Shown piece after piece: positions 41,844-50,320 of a stretch of DNA of 59,257 nt; position 1 is the first letter of the stretch, and every line of letters begins with the position of its first letter. The notes under the pieces are model-generated. The model was not told where the DNA came from and did not search any database. It saw only the letters and a program-made list of their open reading frames with translations. Source of the stretch: Actinomycetota bacterium (GTDB lineage Bacteria; Actinomycetota; Thermoleophilia; Solirubrobacterales; Solirubrobacteraceae); NCBI GenBank assembly GCA_005884115.1, contig VAXW01000010.1, positions 1-59,257 on the forward strand. Direction: 5' to 3'. The position numbers and the translations under genes were made by a program.

Positions 41844-42853
41844 TAGCGCTTGGCGGACGCTCGCGACGCCGCCGGCTTGCGCCCAGACCCTTTGGCGGCG
41901 CCCGGCTTCTTGGTGCGTGCGCCGGCGGAGCTAGGCGAGCGCTTCGCGCCGTTGGCGCGCGCTGCGGGCGCTTTGCGCGCGCCGGGCGTCTTCGCGTTGG
42001 TTTTTGACGCCGCGCGCGTGCGCTGCTTCTTCGCCGGCGCCTCAGCTTCGGCGCCGTCTGGCGCGGTGTGCGCGCGGACAGCCTCGAGGCTCGCCTTCAG
42101 CGCGCTCATGAGATCGGGCACCGCTTCCGGCACCTCCTCTTCGGGCGGCTGCACCGCGATCTCCTCGCCCTGCGCCTTGCGCTCGATCAGCTCAAGGACC
42201 TGCTCGCGGTAGCTGTCGTGGTACTTCTTCGGCTCGAAGTCGCCAGCCAGCGACTCGACGAGCTGGCGCGCGATCTCGAGCTCGCGCTTGTTGGTCTTGA
42301 TCTCCGACGCCGCCGGCATGTCCTCGATGCGCTCGGGGTCGATGACTTCGTCGGCGAACAGCATCGTCGCCATCTCGAGCACCCCGTCCATGGCGCGAAG
42401 CGCCACGAGCTGTTCCTTCGAGCGGATGACCACGCGCGCGATCGCCACTTTCTCTGTTTCGCGCATCGTCTGCACGAGCAGCCAGTAGGGCTTGGCTCCG
42501 CCCTGTCCAGGCGCGAGGTAATAGGGGTGGTCGTAGAAGATGGGGTCGATCTGCGAGAGCTCGACGAAGTCCTCGATGTCGATCGTGCGCGTCTTCTCCG
42601 GCGCCAGCGCATCGAGCTCGGCGGGCTCGACCACCACGTAGCGGTCGGGCGCGAGCTCATAGCCTTTGATGATCTCCTCGTAGGGGACCTCATCGCCGCT
42701 GACCGAGTCGACGCGGCGCTGCATGATCCGCGCGCCCGTCTTTTGGGAGAGCTGGTGAAAGCGCACCGTCTTGCGGTTCACCGCGCTGAACAGCCTGACC
42801 GGCACCGTGACCATGCCAAAGCTGATCGCGCCGGTCCATATCGCCCGGGGCAT
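41843..42853 (-). CDS. ku: Bacterial Ku DNA end-binding protein
   Basis: This 336-aa protein starts MPRAIWTGAISFGMVTVPVRLFSA, the Ku signature, and keeps DSVSGDEVPYEEIIKGYE. The C-terminal 80 residues are Lys/Arg/Ala-rich and likely contact DNA or LigD. It forms a two-gene NHEJ operon with ligD. The extended tail is longer than minimal Ku proteins. Confidence 0.95.
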   Translation of the reverse strand: MPRAIWTGAISFGMVTVPVRLFSAVNRKTVRFHQLSQKTGARIMQRRVDSVSGDEVPYEEIIKGYELAPDRYVVVEPAELDALAPEKTRTIDIEDFVELSQIDPIFYDHPYYLAPGQGGAKPYWLLVQTMRETEKVAIARVVIRSKEQLVALRAMDGVLEMATMLFADEVIDPERIEDMPAASEIKTNKRELEIARQLVESLAGDFEPKKYHDSYREQVLELIERKAQGEEIAVQPPEEEVPEAVPDLMSALKASLEAVRAHTAPDGAEAEAPAKKQRTRAASKTNAKTPGARKAPAARANGAKRSPSSAGARTKKPGAAKGSGRKPAASRASAKR

Positions 42854-42933
42854 ACCCCACTACTAGCAGGCCCGCACCCGGCGAGCCAACCCTGCAACGC
42901 TCGGCGCGTCCCTTCGGGGGATACTGCGCCGCG

Positions 42934-43122
42934 GTGCTGCGTCTGATCACCCTGCCCATTAGCCACTACTGCGAGAAGGCACGCTGGACGCTCGAGCGCG
43001 CCGGCATCGCCTACGGCGAGGAGCGCCACGTGCCGCTCATACACCGCATCGCCGCGCGGCCGGCCGGCGGCGGAAACACCGCGGCGGCGAGGGGCCCCGG
43101 CGCGCGCCGGGCGCCGCGTTGA
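42934..43122 (+). pseudogene. Truncated glutathione S-transferase N-terminal domain
   Basis: The first 40 residues (LRLITLPISHYCEKARWTLERAGIAYGEERHVPLIHR) are the start of a GST thioredoxin fold including a Cys active-site-like residue. The frame then dissolves into Gly/Arg-rich low-complexity sequence and stops at 62 aa, whereas full GSTs are over 200 aa. It is a remnant; the 3' part is lost before the next gene. Confidence 0.65.
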
Positions 43123-43208
43123 GGAGTCGCGCGAGCGGGCCGCCGCGTTAGACCTCGCGCCGGCGGCCCGCCGCGGCTGGGCGCTCCGGGATATCGTCCG
43201 CTGCTGCG

Positions 43209-44477
43209 ATGAGCGGCCGCGACCTCGACGTCGTCGTGTTCGGCACGACCGGGATCACCGGCCGCCAGGTGGCGGCGCACCTCGCGCAGCGCGCCTCCGA
43301 GGAGCAGCTCAGCTGGGCCGCCGCAGCGCGCGACCCCGAGAAGTCGGCGAAGGTGCTCGGCGAGATCGGGGTGCAGGCGCCGCAGACGCTTCGCGCGGAT
43401 GTCAGCGACCCCGACTCGCTGCTGGCGATGGCCTCCGGCGCGCGCGTGGTGCTCAACCTCGTCGGTCCCTACACGAGGTACGGGCGCCCGGTGGTTGAGG
43501 CCTGCGTCTCGGGCGGCGCGCACTACATCGACCTGACGGGCGAGATGCCGTTCGTGCGGCGCACGATCGATGAGTTCGACGAGCCGGCCAAGGCGGGCGG
43601 CGTGAAGGTCGTGAATACGTGCGGCTTCGAGTCGCTGCCCGCCGACCTGCTGGTGGCGCTCGTCCGCGACTCCGCGCGCGAGCGCTTCGAAGAGCCGATC
43701 GTGCAGGCCGATCTCGAGGCCGCCATCGCCCCGCCGCCTGGCCGCCCGCGCGCGTCGGACACGATCTCGGGCGGGACGCTGCAAAGCGTGGTGGCGATCG
43801 CCGGCGACAAGGATGCCGCGCGCGCCGCCGATCCGGCCGCGCTGATCAGCGAGGGCGAGATCGCCGAGGTGGTGCGCCGCGTGAGCCCGATCGAGCTCGC
43901 GCCTCGGCGTGGAGAGGGGGGCGCCGTGCTCGCGCCGATGGCGCCCGCCGCCTTCATCAACCCGGCGGTCATACACAGGAGCGCGCAGCTCGACGCGAGC
44001 GCGCGCGGCGAAGACTTCACGCCGCTTCGCTACCGCGAGGGCGTCGCGCTGCGGGGCAGTCCCGCCTCGCTCGGCCTGCGCTTCGGGGTGGCAGGCGTGC
44101 TCGCGGCGACACAGGTCGGGCTGCGGGGAATGACGCGCGCGAGCCCCGCCATGCGCCAGCGCCTGGCCGACGGCCTCGGCAAGATCGTCCCGGCCTCCGG
44201 CTTCGGCCCCACAGCCGAGCGCCTCGAGGGGTGGCGCTGGACGATGTCCGTGCGCGCGCGCACGACCTCCGGGCGGGAGTGCTCTGCGAGGGCGGAGGGC
44301 GACGGGCACCCGGGCTACCTCTCGACCGCGCGCATGCTCGGCGAGGCCGGGATCGTGCTCAGCCGCGAGGGCCCCGCCCTGCAGGGCGGGGGGTGCCTGA
44401 CGCCGGCCATCGCGCTCGGGAGCGCCAGCACTGAGCGCCTGGAGCGCGCCGGCGTGCGCTTCTCGCTCGGCGATTGA
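43209..44477 (+). CDS. Saccharopine-dehydrogenase-like / trans-acting enoyl reductase family
   Basis: This 422-aa protein has an N-terminal Rossmann fold (VVVFGTTGITGRQVAAHLA) and ARVVLNLVGPYTRYG, YIDLTGE and NTCGFESLPADL. These are features of the saccharopine-dehydrogenase-like family that includes mycobacterial trans-acting enoyl reductases. The role may be lipid reduction. Confidence 0.86.
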   Translation: MSGRDLDVVVFGTTGITGRQVAAHLAQRASEEQLSWAAAARDPEKSAKVLGEIGVQAPQTLRADVSDPDSLLAMASGARVVLNLVGPYTRYGRPVVEACVSGGAHYIDLTGEMPFVRRTIDEFDEPAKAGGVKVVNTCGFESLPADLLVALVRDSARERFEEPIVQADLEAAIAPPPGRPRASDTISGGTLQSVVAIAGDKDAARAADPAALISEGEIAEVVRRVSPIELAPRRGEGGAVLAPMAPAAFINPAVIHRSAQLDASARGEDFTPLRYREGVALRGSPASLGLRFGVAGVLAATQVGLRGMTRASPAMRQRLADGLGKIVPASGFGPTAERLEGWRWTMSVRARTTSGRECSARAEGDGHPGYLSTARMLGEAGIVLSREGPALQGGGCLTPAIALGSASTERLERAGVRFSLGD

Positions 44478-44571
44478 GGGGCGCGACCCACGCGACGCGC
44501 GATCTGCGCCAGCGGTTCTCGGCGAACGCTGGCAGCGGGCGCCATCGGCCTCGAGACCTCTCCGGAACAAA

Positions 44572-44589
44572 ACTGGCTGTCTGGCCAGT
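44572..44589. promoter_or_regulatory. Palindrome upstream of P450 gene
   Basis: ACTGGC-TGTCTG-GCCAGT forms a perfect 6-bp inverted repeat 43 bp before the P450 start. It is a candidate operator for a repressor encoded elsewhere. Confidence 0.4.
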
Positions 44590-44632
44590 AGTATCGGGGG
44601 CGGCGTGCGGGCTAATTGATCAGGAGGTTTCC

Positions 44633-45874
44633 ATGAGCACGGTCGGGCGCGATCTGGCGAGCGTCGAACTGACGGCGCGTGAGCTCTGGCAGGCGGGACC
44701 TCCGCACGAGCTGTTCGAGCGCATGCGCGCCGAGTGCCCGATCCACTGGACCGAGAGCTTCGAAGAATTCCCCGACGAGGCGGGCTTCTGGTCGGTCACG
44801 ACGGCCGACGACATCCATGCCGTCAGCCGCGACTGGCAGACGTACTCCTCCGAACGCGGCGGCGTGCTCGCGGCGCTCGGCGGCCTGCCGCTGGAGCTCG
44901 CGCAGGCGATGTTCATCGGCATGGACCCGCCCAAGCACGACCGCCTGAAGGCGCTCTTCCAGGCGGGCTTCACGCCCAAGCGCATCGCCGCGCACGAGGA
45001 CGCGATCAGGGCGATCGTGCGCGACATCCTCTCGCGCGTGGAGGGTCGCGAGGGCTGCGAGCTCGTCAACGAGGTCGCGCAGCCGGTGGTCGCGCGCGTG
45101 ATCGGAAGCTTCATGGGCATCCCGCCCGAGGACGACACGATGTGGGCGAACCTTATGAACTCGACGCTCGGCGCCAGCGACCCCGAGCTGAACCCGCACG
45201 GGATCCAGGGCGCGGTGGAAAAAGACATCCCCGAGATCTTCGAGCGCTGCCGCAAGCTGATCGCCGAGCGCCGCGAGCACCCGACCGACGATTTGACGAG
45301 CGTGCTCGTGCACGCCGAGGTCGAAGGCGAGAAACTCGAGGAGCACGAGATCGTGATGGGCTTCTTCTTGCTCGTGGCCGCGGGCAACGACTCGACCAAG
45401 GCCACCTACTGCTCGGGCATGCGCGCGCTGATGGAAGACCCCTCCCAGAAACAGCTGCTTCTGGATGACCCCTCGCTGGTCCCCGCGGCCGTGGAGGAGT
45501 CGCTGCGCATGTTCCCCGCCTTCGCCCACTTCCGCCGCACCGCCACCCGTGACACCGAGCTTCACGGGCAGAAGATCAAGGAGGGCGAGAAGGTCGTGAT
45601 GTGGTACGTCTCCTCCAACCGCGATGAGACCCGCTACGAGGACCCCGAGCGCTTCGACGTGCGCCGCAACCCCGAGCACCAGGCCTTCGGAGCGGGGGGC
45701 AGGCACTTCTGCCTGGGCACCGCGCTCGCGCGCCTTGAGCTGCGCATCCTCTTCGAGGAGACGCTCAAGCGCTTCCCGCAGATGCAGCTCGCGGGCGAGC
45801 CCACGGTCGTCGAATCGCTGTTCATCAACCAGCTGAAGGCGATGCCCGTGCGCTTCGCGCCGGCCGCCGCTTAG
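44633..45874 (+). CDS. Cytochrome P450
   Basis: This 413-aa P450 has the I-helix GNDSTK, ExxR in EESLR and heme ligand motif FGAGGRHFCLGTALAR. The heme motif and FIGMDPPKHDRLKALFQAGFTP resemble bacterial CYPs acting on steroids or branched lipids (CYP125/142-like). ATG at 44633 follows a CAGGAGG site. Its stop overlaps the convergent cyclase stop by four bases. Confidence 0.92.
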   Translation: MSTVGRDLASVELTARELWQAGPPHELFERMRAECPIHWTESFEEFPDEAGFWSVTTADDIHAVSRDWQTYSSERGGVLAALGGLPLELAQAMFIGMDPPKHDRLKALFQAGFTPKRIAAHEDAIRAIVRDILSRVEGREGCELVNEVAQPVVARVIGSFMGIPPEDDTMWANLMNSTLGASDPELNPHGIQGAVEKDIPEIFERCRKLIAERREHPTDDLTSVLVHAEVEGEKLEEHEIVMGFFLLVAAGNDSTKATYCSGMRALMEDPSQKQLLLDDPSLVPAAVEESLRMFPAFAHFRRTATRDTELHGQKIKEGEKVVMWYVSSNRDETRYEDPERFDVRRNPEHQAFGAGGRHFCLGTALARLELRILFEETLKRFPQMQLAGEPTVVESLFINQLKAMPVRFAPAAA

Positions 45875-48800
45875 CCGTCAGCCTGCCTGAGCAGGCTGGG
45901 CTGCACGTCTTCGCGTATCGCCTCGAGCACGCGCTGGCCCTCGGCCGCGTGACGTTCGGCCCGCGGCGCGTCGTCTTCTGAGAGCGCCAGCTCCGAGTAC
46001 GCCCTGTGGACCTGAGGCGTGAACGCAATCGCGCCCACCTCGGCGACGAGGCCGAGCGCGCGCTCGAGGTGCTGCTCGACCTCGGCTGCAGAGGCTGCGC
46101 CGTCGGTCGCCACGATCGCGCGCGCGAGCTCGATACGAGCGGGTATCTCGTGGAAGCGCGTGTGGCGCCTGCGCGTCAAATCGAGCGCCGCGCGGGCGCT
46201 CGCGCGCGCGCCGCTCGCGTCGCCCGCCCCGAGCTGCGCGCTGGCGAGCCTCGCCATGTGCCATGCCTCGGTGTCGAGCGATGAGCGCCGTTCGCGCGCC
46301 AGCGCGAGCGCGCGCTGGAGAGCCTGGATCGCGGGCCGCCATTCCTGGCGCGTGGTGTGCGCGACGCCGAGGCATGCCTGTGCCCACACCTGGCCGTACA
46401 CGCCTCCGGCGCGCGCGGCGAGCTCGCATGCGCTGCGCGCATGCGAGAGCGCGAAGCCGGAGTCGTGCAGTTCGATCTCGGCGAGCTGCGAGAGGTTGCA
46501 CTGCGTCCACAGCTGGTTTTCGGAGTCGCCGTCCTCCTGCGATGCGAGCAGCGCGCGTTCGCCCGCCACGCGCGCCTCGGCGAGGCGTCCGCTCCACATG
46601 ATCAGGCAGGCCCGCCACATCTCGGCCCAGCCGTAGGGGCGCGTCCAGCCCAGGCCTGCTCCCAGCGAGCGGTCGCCGCCCGCGAGCTCGAGCATCCGCT
46701 CGGCGAGGGCGAGCGAGCCGGGAAGATCGCCGAGCACGCACGTCGGGTAGGCGACGTTCGGGGCGATCGCCATCTCGGCGGCGCGGTCGCCGGCCTCCTC
46801 CGCGAGCGCGAGAGCGCGGCTGGATATCTCCAGGCCGTCGCTGAGGCGGCCGCTGACGACGAGCGTGCCCGAGTAGCCCGCCAGCAGCAACGCCTTCAGA
46901 GCGCGGTCGCCGGTCATGTCGGCCAGCGCCTCGCCCTCGCCGCGAAGCGCGTCGATGTCGCCGTGCAGCCCGGCCACGCTTCCCAGGCGCCACGCGAACC
47001 CGAGCAAGAGCCCGCGCGCTGTGAGCCCGAGCGCCGCGAGCTCGCCGTCCTCGGCTCCCCGACTCAGCTCGCGCACCTTGCGCCAGTGGCGCACGGCCTC
47101 GAGCTGATCGGCGAAACCCGCCCAGGTCGCGGCGCGGGCGCTCCAGCGCGCTGCCTGCAGGGAATCGCGCGCGGCCTGCCAGTGGTGCGCCAGCAGCGCG
47201 GCGCGCTCCTCGAGGCGATCCTCCTCGAGCTCCTCCACCGCGCGCGCGACGGTGGCGTGGATGCGCGCGCGCGTGTCAGCTAGCTGCGTGTGGTAAGCGA
47301 CCTCCTCCGTGAGCGCGTGCTTGAAGGCGTATTCCGCGTACGGGTAGAGCGACTGCTGGTAGAGGAATTCAGCCGCCACCAGCGAGCGCAGCGCGGCCTC
47401 GAGTTCATCGTGCTCTAACCCGATGACCCGCTCGAGTACGGCGTCGGAGAACTCGCGACCGAACACCGAGGCGGTCTGGAGGACGGTCTTCTCCCGCTCT
47501 GGCAGCCGGTCGATGCGCGCGGCGAGCACCGACTGCACCGTGGGCGGGATCGCGATCTCCGAGATCTCGCTCGAGAGGCGGTAGGCGCCGCGGCTTCCGT
47601 GCAACACGCCTTCCTCGGCCAGCGCCTGCACGACCTCCTCGATGAAGAACGGGTTGCCGCCCGCGCGCTCGCGGATCAGCTCGGCGAGCCCGTCCAGCGA
47701 GGGATCGCGGCCGAGCAGCTCGCTCAGCAGCTCGCCGCTGGCCTCCAGGCCGAGCGGCGAGAGCACGAGCCGGCTGTGCTCGAAGCGGCGCATCCAATCG
47801 GCGCGGTACTCGGGGCGGAACGTCATCAACAGCAGCGCGTGCGAGCCGGCGATCGTCTCGATGACGCTTTCCAGGAAGGTCTCTGAGCCCGGGTCCAGCC
47901 AGTGCAGGTCCTCGATCAGGATCAATTCCGGCCGCTGCAAGCGCTGCGCCTGCTGCAGGCGCTCGATGGCCCCGAACAGGCTGCTCTGACGCGCCTCAGG
48001 GCTCATCGACAAAGCCGTACGCTCGGGCCCCGCCACGCCGAGGAAATCGAAGATCAGCGGCAGCGCGTCGGTGAGCAAGGCGTCGAGCATCAGCAGGCGC
48101 CCGGCCACCTTCTCGCGCGCCGCGTGCTCGTCGTCGGCGTCGGTGATGCCGAACTGCGCTCGCAGGAGCTCCAGGGCGGTGGCGAACGGAACCGTGCTCG
48201 CGTGCGCGAGCGCGTGGGCCTCGTTCACCTCGACGCCTTCCGCGCGCAGCCGCTGGACGAACTCCAGGCACAGGCGGCTCTTGCCGACGCCCGCCTCGGC
48301 CGCGAGACCGACAACCTGTCCCTCGCCTGCCGCCGCACGGCTCCAGGCGCGGTCGAGCTCGGCCATCTCCTCGCGGCGTCCCACCAGGCGCGAGAGCCCG
48401 CGCGCCACGGCCACTTCCATCCGCGTGCGCATGGGGCCGACGCCGCGCAGCGAGTACACCTTCATGGGCGCGACCACGCCTTTGACGTTGAACTCGCCCA
48501 GGTCGGCGAGGTCGAAGTAGCCCTCGACGAGGGACGCGGTGGACGCCGTCAAGTACGTGCTGCCCGGCTCAGCGAGCGCCTCCATGCGCTTGGCGAGCCC
48601 CACCGTGTGGCCGACCGCCGTATAGGAGATAGAGTCCTCGTAGCCGAGCGCGCCCACGACCACCTCGCCCGAGTTCAGGCCCATGCGCACGCTGAAGCTG
48701 AGGCCTCGCGCTTTGCGTAGCTCCGCCGCGTAGCGGTCGAGCTCGTCGCGCAGATGAAGCACCGCGTAGCAAGCGCGCGCCGCGTGGTCCTCGTGCGCGA

Positions 48801-49308
48801 TCGGCGCCCCGAAGACCGCCATGATCCCGTCCCCGGTGAACCTGTCGACGGTTCCCTCGAAGCGAGTCACACCCGCCGAGAGAATCTTCAGGAAGCGGTC
48901 CATGATCGCGCGCCACTCCTCCGGGTCGAGCGCGCCTGCGATATCCATTGACCCCTGGACGTCGGCGAACAGGACCGTCACCTGCTTGCGTTCGCCCGCC
49001 AGCTCTGAGCCGCTTTGGCGCACCTTCTCGGCCAGGGGCTCGGGCAGCGGGTCGGTGGCCGAGACGGGCGCGGCGGCGCCTGGCGTGGCGCGCTGTGTGA
49101 CGTGGAGCGCGAGCGCGGTGCCACAGGCCGTGCAGAAGTCCTGCTCGAGCGAGGCACGCGCCCCGCACACGGGGCACGCGAGCGCTTCGGAGAGCGGCGC
49201 CCCGCAGCCGCCGCAGAAGTGCGAATCCGGCGGGTTTGACCTCCCGCAACGAGTGCACGTCCTCGATTGGGGATGACGCTCAGAGCCCAAGCTCATCCCG
49301 TTCATCAT
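45871..49308 (-). CDS. Adenylate/guanylate cyclase with ATPase and TPR domains
   Basis: This 1145-aa protein starts with a double zinc ribbon (CTRCGRSNPPDSHFCGGCG and CPVCGARAS...CTACG, residues 18-65). A class III cyclase domain (VTVLFADVQGS, RFTGDGIMAVFGAP) follows at about 105-290, then an AAA/STAND ATPase with Walker A EAGVGKSR near residue 340 and a long TPR-like C-terminus. The arrangement is typical of actinobacterial signalling cyclases. Three N-terminal Met residues compete for the start. Confidence 0.92.
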   Translation of the reverse strand: MMNGMSLGSERHPQSRTCTRCGRSNPPDSHFCGGCGAPLSEALACPVCGARASLEQDFCTACGTALALHVTQRATPGAAAPVSATDPLPEPLAEKVRQSGSELAGERKQVTVLFADVQGSMDIAGALDPEEWRAIMDRFLKILSAGVTRFEGTVDRFTGDGIMAVFGAPIAHEDHAARACYAVLHLRDELDRYAAELRKARGLSFSVRMGLNSGEVVVGALGYEDSISYTAVGHTVGLAKRMEALAEPGSTYLTASTASLVEGYFDLADLGEFNVKGVVAPMKVYSLRGVGPMRTRMEVAVARGLSRLVGRREEMAELDRAWSRAAAGEGQVVGLAAEAGVGKSRLCLEFVQRLRAEGVEVNEAHALAHASTVPFATALELLRAQFGITDADDEHAAREKVAGRLLMLDALLTDALPLIFDFLGVAGPERTALSMSPEARQSSLFGAIERLQQAQRLQRPELILIEDLHWLDPGSETFLESVIETIAGSHALLLMTFRPEYRADWMRRFEHSRLVLSPLGLEASGELLSELLGRDPSLDGLAELIRERAGGNPFFIEEVVQALAEEGVLHGSRGAYRLSSEISEIAIPPTVQSVLAARIDRLPEREKTVLQTASVFGREFSDAVLERVIGLEHDELEAALRSLVAAEFLYQQSLYPYAEYAFKHALTEEVAYHTQLADTRARIHATVARAVEELEEDRLEERAALLAHHWQAARDSLQAARWSARAATWAGFADQLEAVRHWRKVRELSRGAEDGELAALGLTARGLLLGFAWRLGSVAGLHGDIDALRGEGEALADMTGDRALKALLLAGYSGTLVVSGRLSDGLEISSRALALAEEAGDRAAEMAIAPNVAYPTCVLGDLPGSLALAERMLELAGGDRSLGAGLGWTRPYGWAEMWRACLIMWSGRLAEARVAGERALLASQEDGDSENQLWTQCNLSQLAEIELHDSGFALSHARSACELAARAGGVYGQVWAQACLGVAHTTRQEWRPAIQALQRALALARERRSSLDTEAWHMARLASAQLGAGDASGARASARAALDLTRRRHTRFHEIPARIELARAIVATDGAASAAEVEQHLERALGLVAEVGAIAFTPQVHRAYSELALSEDDAPRAERHAAEGQRVLEAIREDVQPSLLRQADG

Positions 49309-49372
49309 GCCCTACCGGGCGCGGGCGCGCCACCTGCGCAGCCGCATGATCGCCAGCATGGCGGCCCGGATC

Positions 49373-49406
49373 GTGTCGTCCGAAAGGGACGACACCGTGT
49401 CGTCCC
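49373..49406. promoter_or_regulatory. Mutually exclusive hairpins between cyclase and secreted-protein genes
   Basis: Three segments compete: GTGTCGTCC (49373-49381), GGGACGACAC (49386-49395) and TGTCGTCCC (49398-49406). The middle one can pair perfectly with either neighbour, giving two alternative stems of nine bases. The element lies in the 232-bp divergent spacer and could act in the leader RNA of either gene. Confidence 0.4.
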
Positions 49407-49540
49407 TCGAGACGGACGAGCACGTCGGCCTTTTCGTCCAACGCCACCAGCGTTCGCTCAGCCGCGCGCCGGCAGCGGCCGACGCCAGGGGCAAGAGCTC
49501 GCACGAGCACACAGGCATCACCGACACGGAGGTCACAAAC

Positions 49541-50164
49541 ATGCCGGGCACCCTTCTTTCTCTCTCTCGACGCTCTCGATCGCGGCGCGGGGCGACCGCT
49601 GCCGTGCTGAGCGTGCTCGTAGCTCTCATCGTAGGTCCGGGCGTGGCGGCTGCGTGCCCAGCTGCGCGCACATCCGAAGCGTTCGCGCAGTTCGGCGACG
49701 ACGCCTCCTACGCGCTGGCGCCGGGCGGTTCATTCGAGGAAGGGACTCCTGGGTGGTCGCTGCGCAACGCCAAGGTGGCGCCGGGCAACGAGAGCTACAA
49801 CATCGTCCCCGGCTCGCACTCGCTGGCGATCGAACCCTCTGGCGCGGCGGTCACGCCGTGGCTGTGCATCAGCGGCGAATACCCCGCCTTCCGCCTGTTC
49901 GCCCGTCAGCGGACCGGCGACTCCACCGCCAGGCTCGCGGTCAGCCTGCGCTGGCTGGATGTCTTGGGCCTCGTCAGCGTCGACCACCGCGTCGGCTCCC
50001 TTCCCGGCCGCCCCCCGTGGGCACCGTCGCCGGCGCTGGAATATGGGGATTCAGTACCCCTGTGGCTGCCCGGCACGTCGGGTGCGGTGCAGCTCGTGTT
50101 CGAATCCTCGGGCAACGGGACGTGGGCGATCGACGATGTCTTCATCGATCCCTACAGCCGCTAG
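49541..50164 (+). CDS. Secreted protein of unknown function
   Basis: This 207-aa protein has a basic N-terminus and signal helix (TAAVLSVLVALIVGPGVAAA). The mature part starts CPAARTSEAFAQFGDDASYALAPGGSFE and ends in a beta-rich FESSGNGTWAIDDVFIDPY, resembling carbohydrate-binding-like jelly rolls. The ATG follows CACGGAGGT. No family is recognised with certainty. Confidence 0.7.
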   Translation: MPGTLLSLSRRSRSRRGATAAVLSVLVALIVGPGVAAACPAARTSEAFAQFGDDASYALAPGGSFEEGTPGWSLRNAKVAPGNESYNIVPGSHSLAIEPSGAAVTPWLCISGEYPAFRLFARQRTGDSTARLAVSLRWLDVLGLVSVDHRVGSLPGRPPWAPSPALEYGDSVPLWLPGTSGAVQLVFESSGNGTWAIDDVFIDPYSR

Positions 50165-50320
50165 AGGCGTGCACACCCTCTCTCGCGCGAGCGCTTCTGG
50201 CCGCCCCCGGGTCGGCGGGCGTGCCAGCGGCGCTCGCCGCGCCGTTTCGGCGACGGCGCTTGGGTCGGTGCCCGTGCATGCGGCGCCACTCGCCGTCGCC
50301 GCGCGCAGGGAGGCTGAGCG

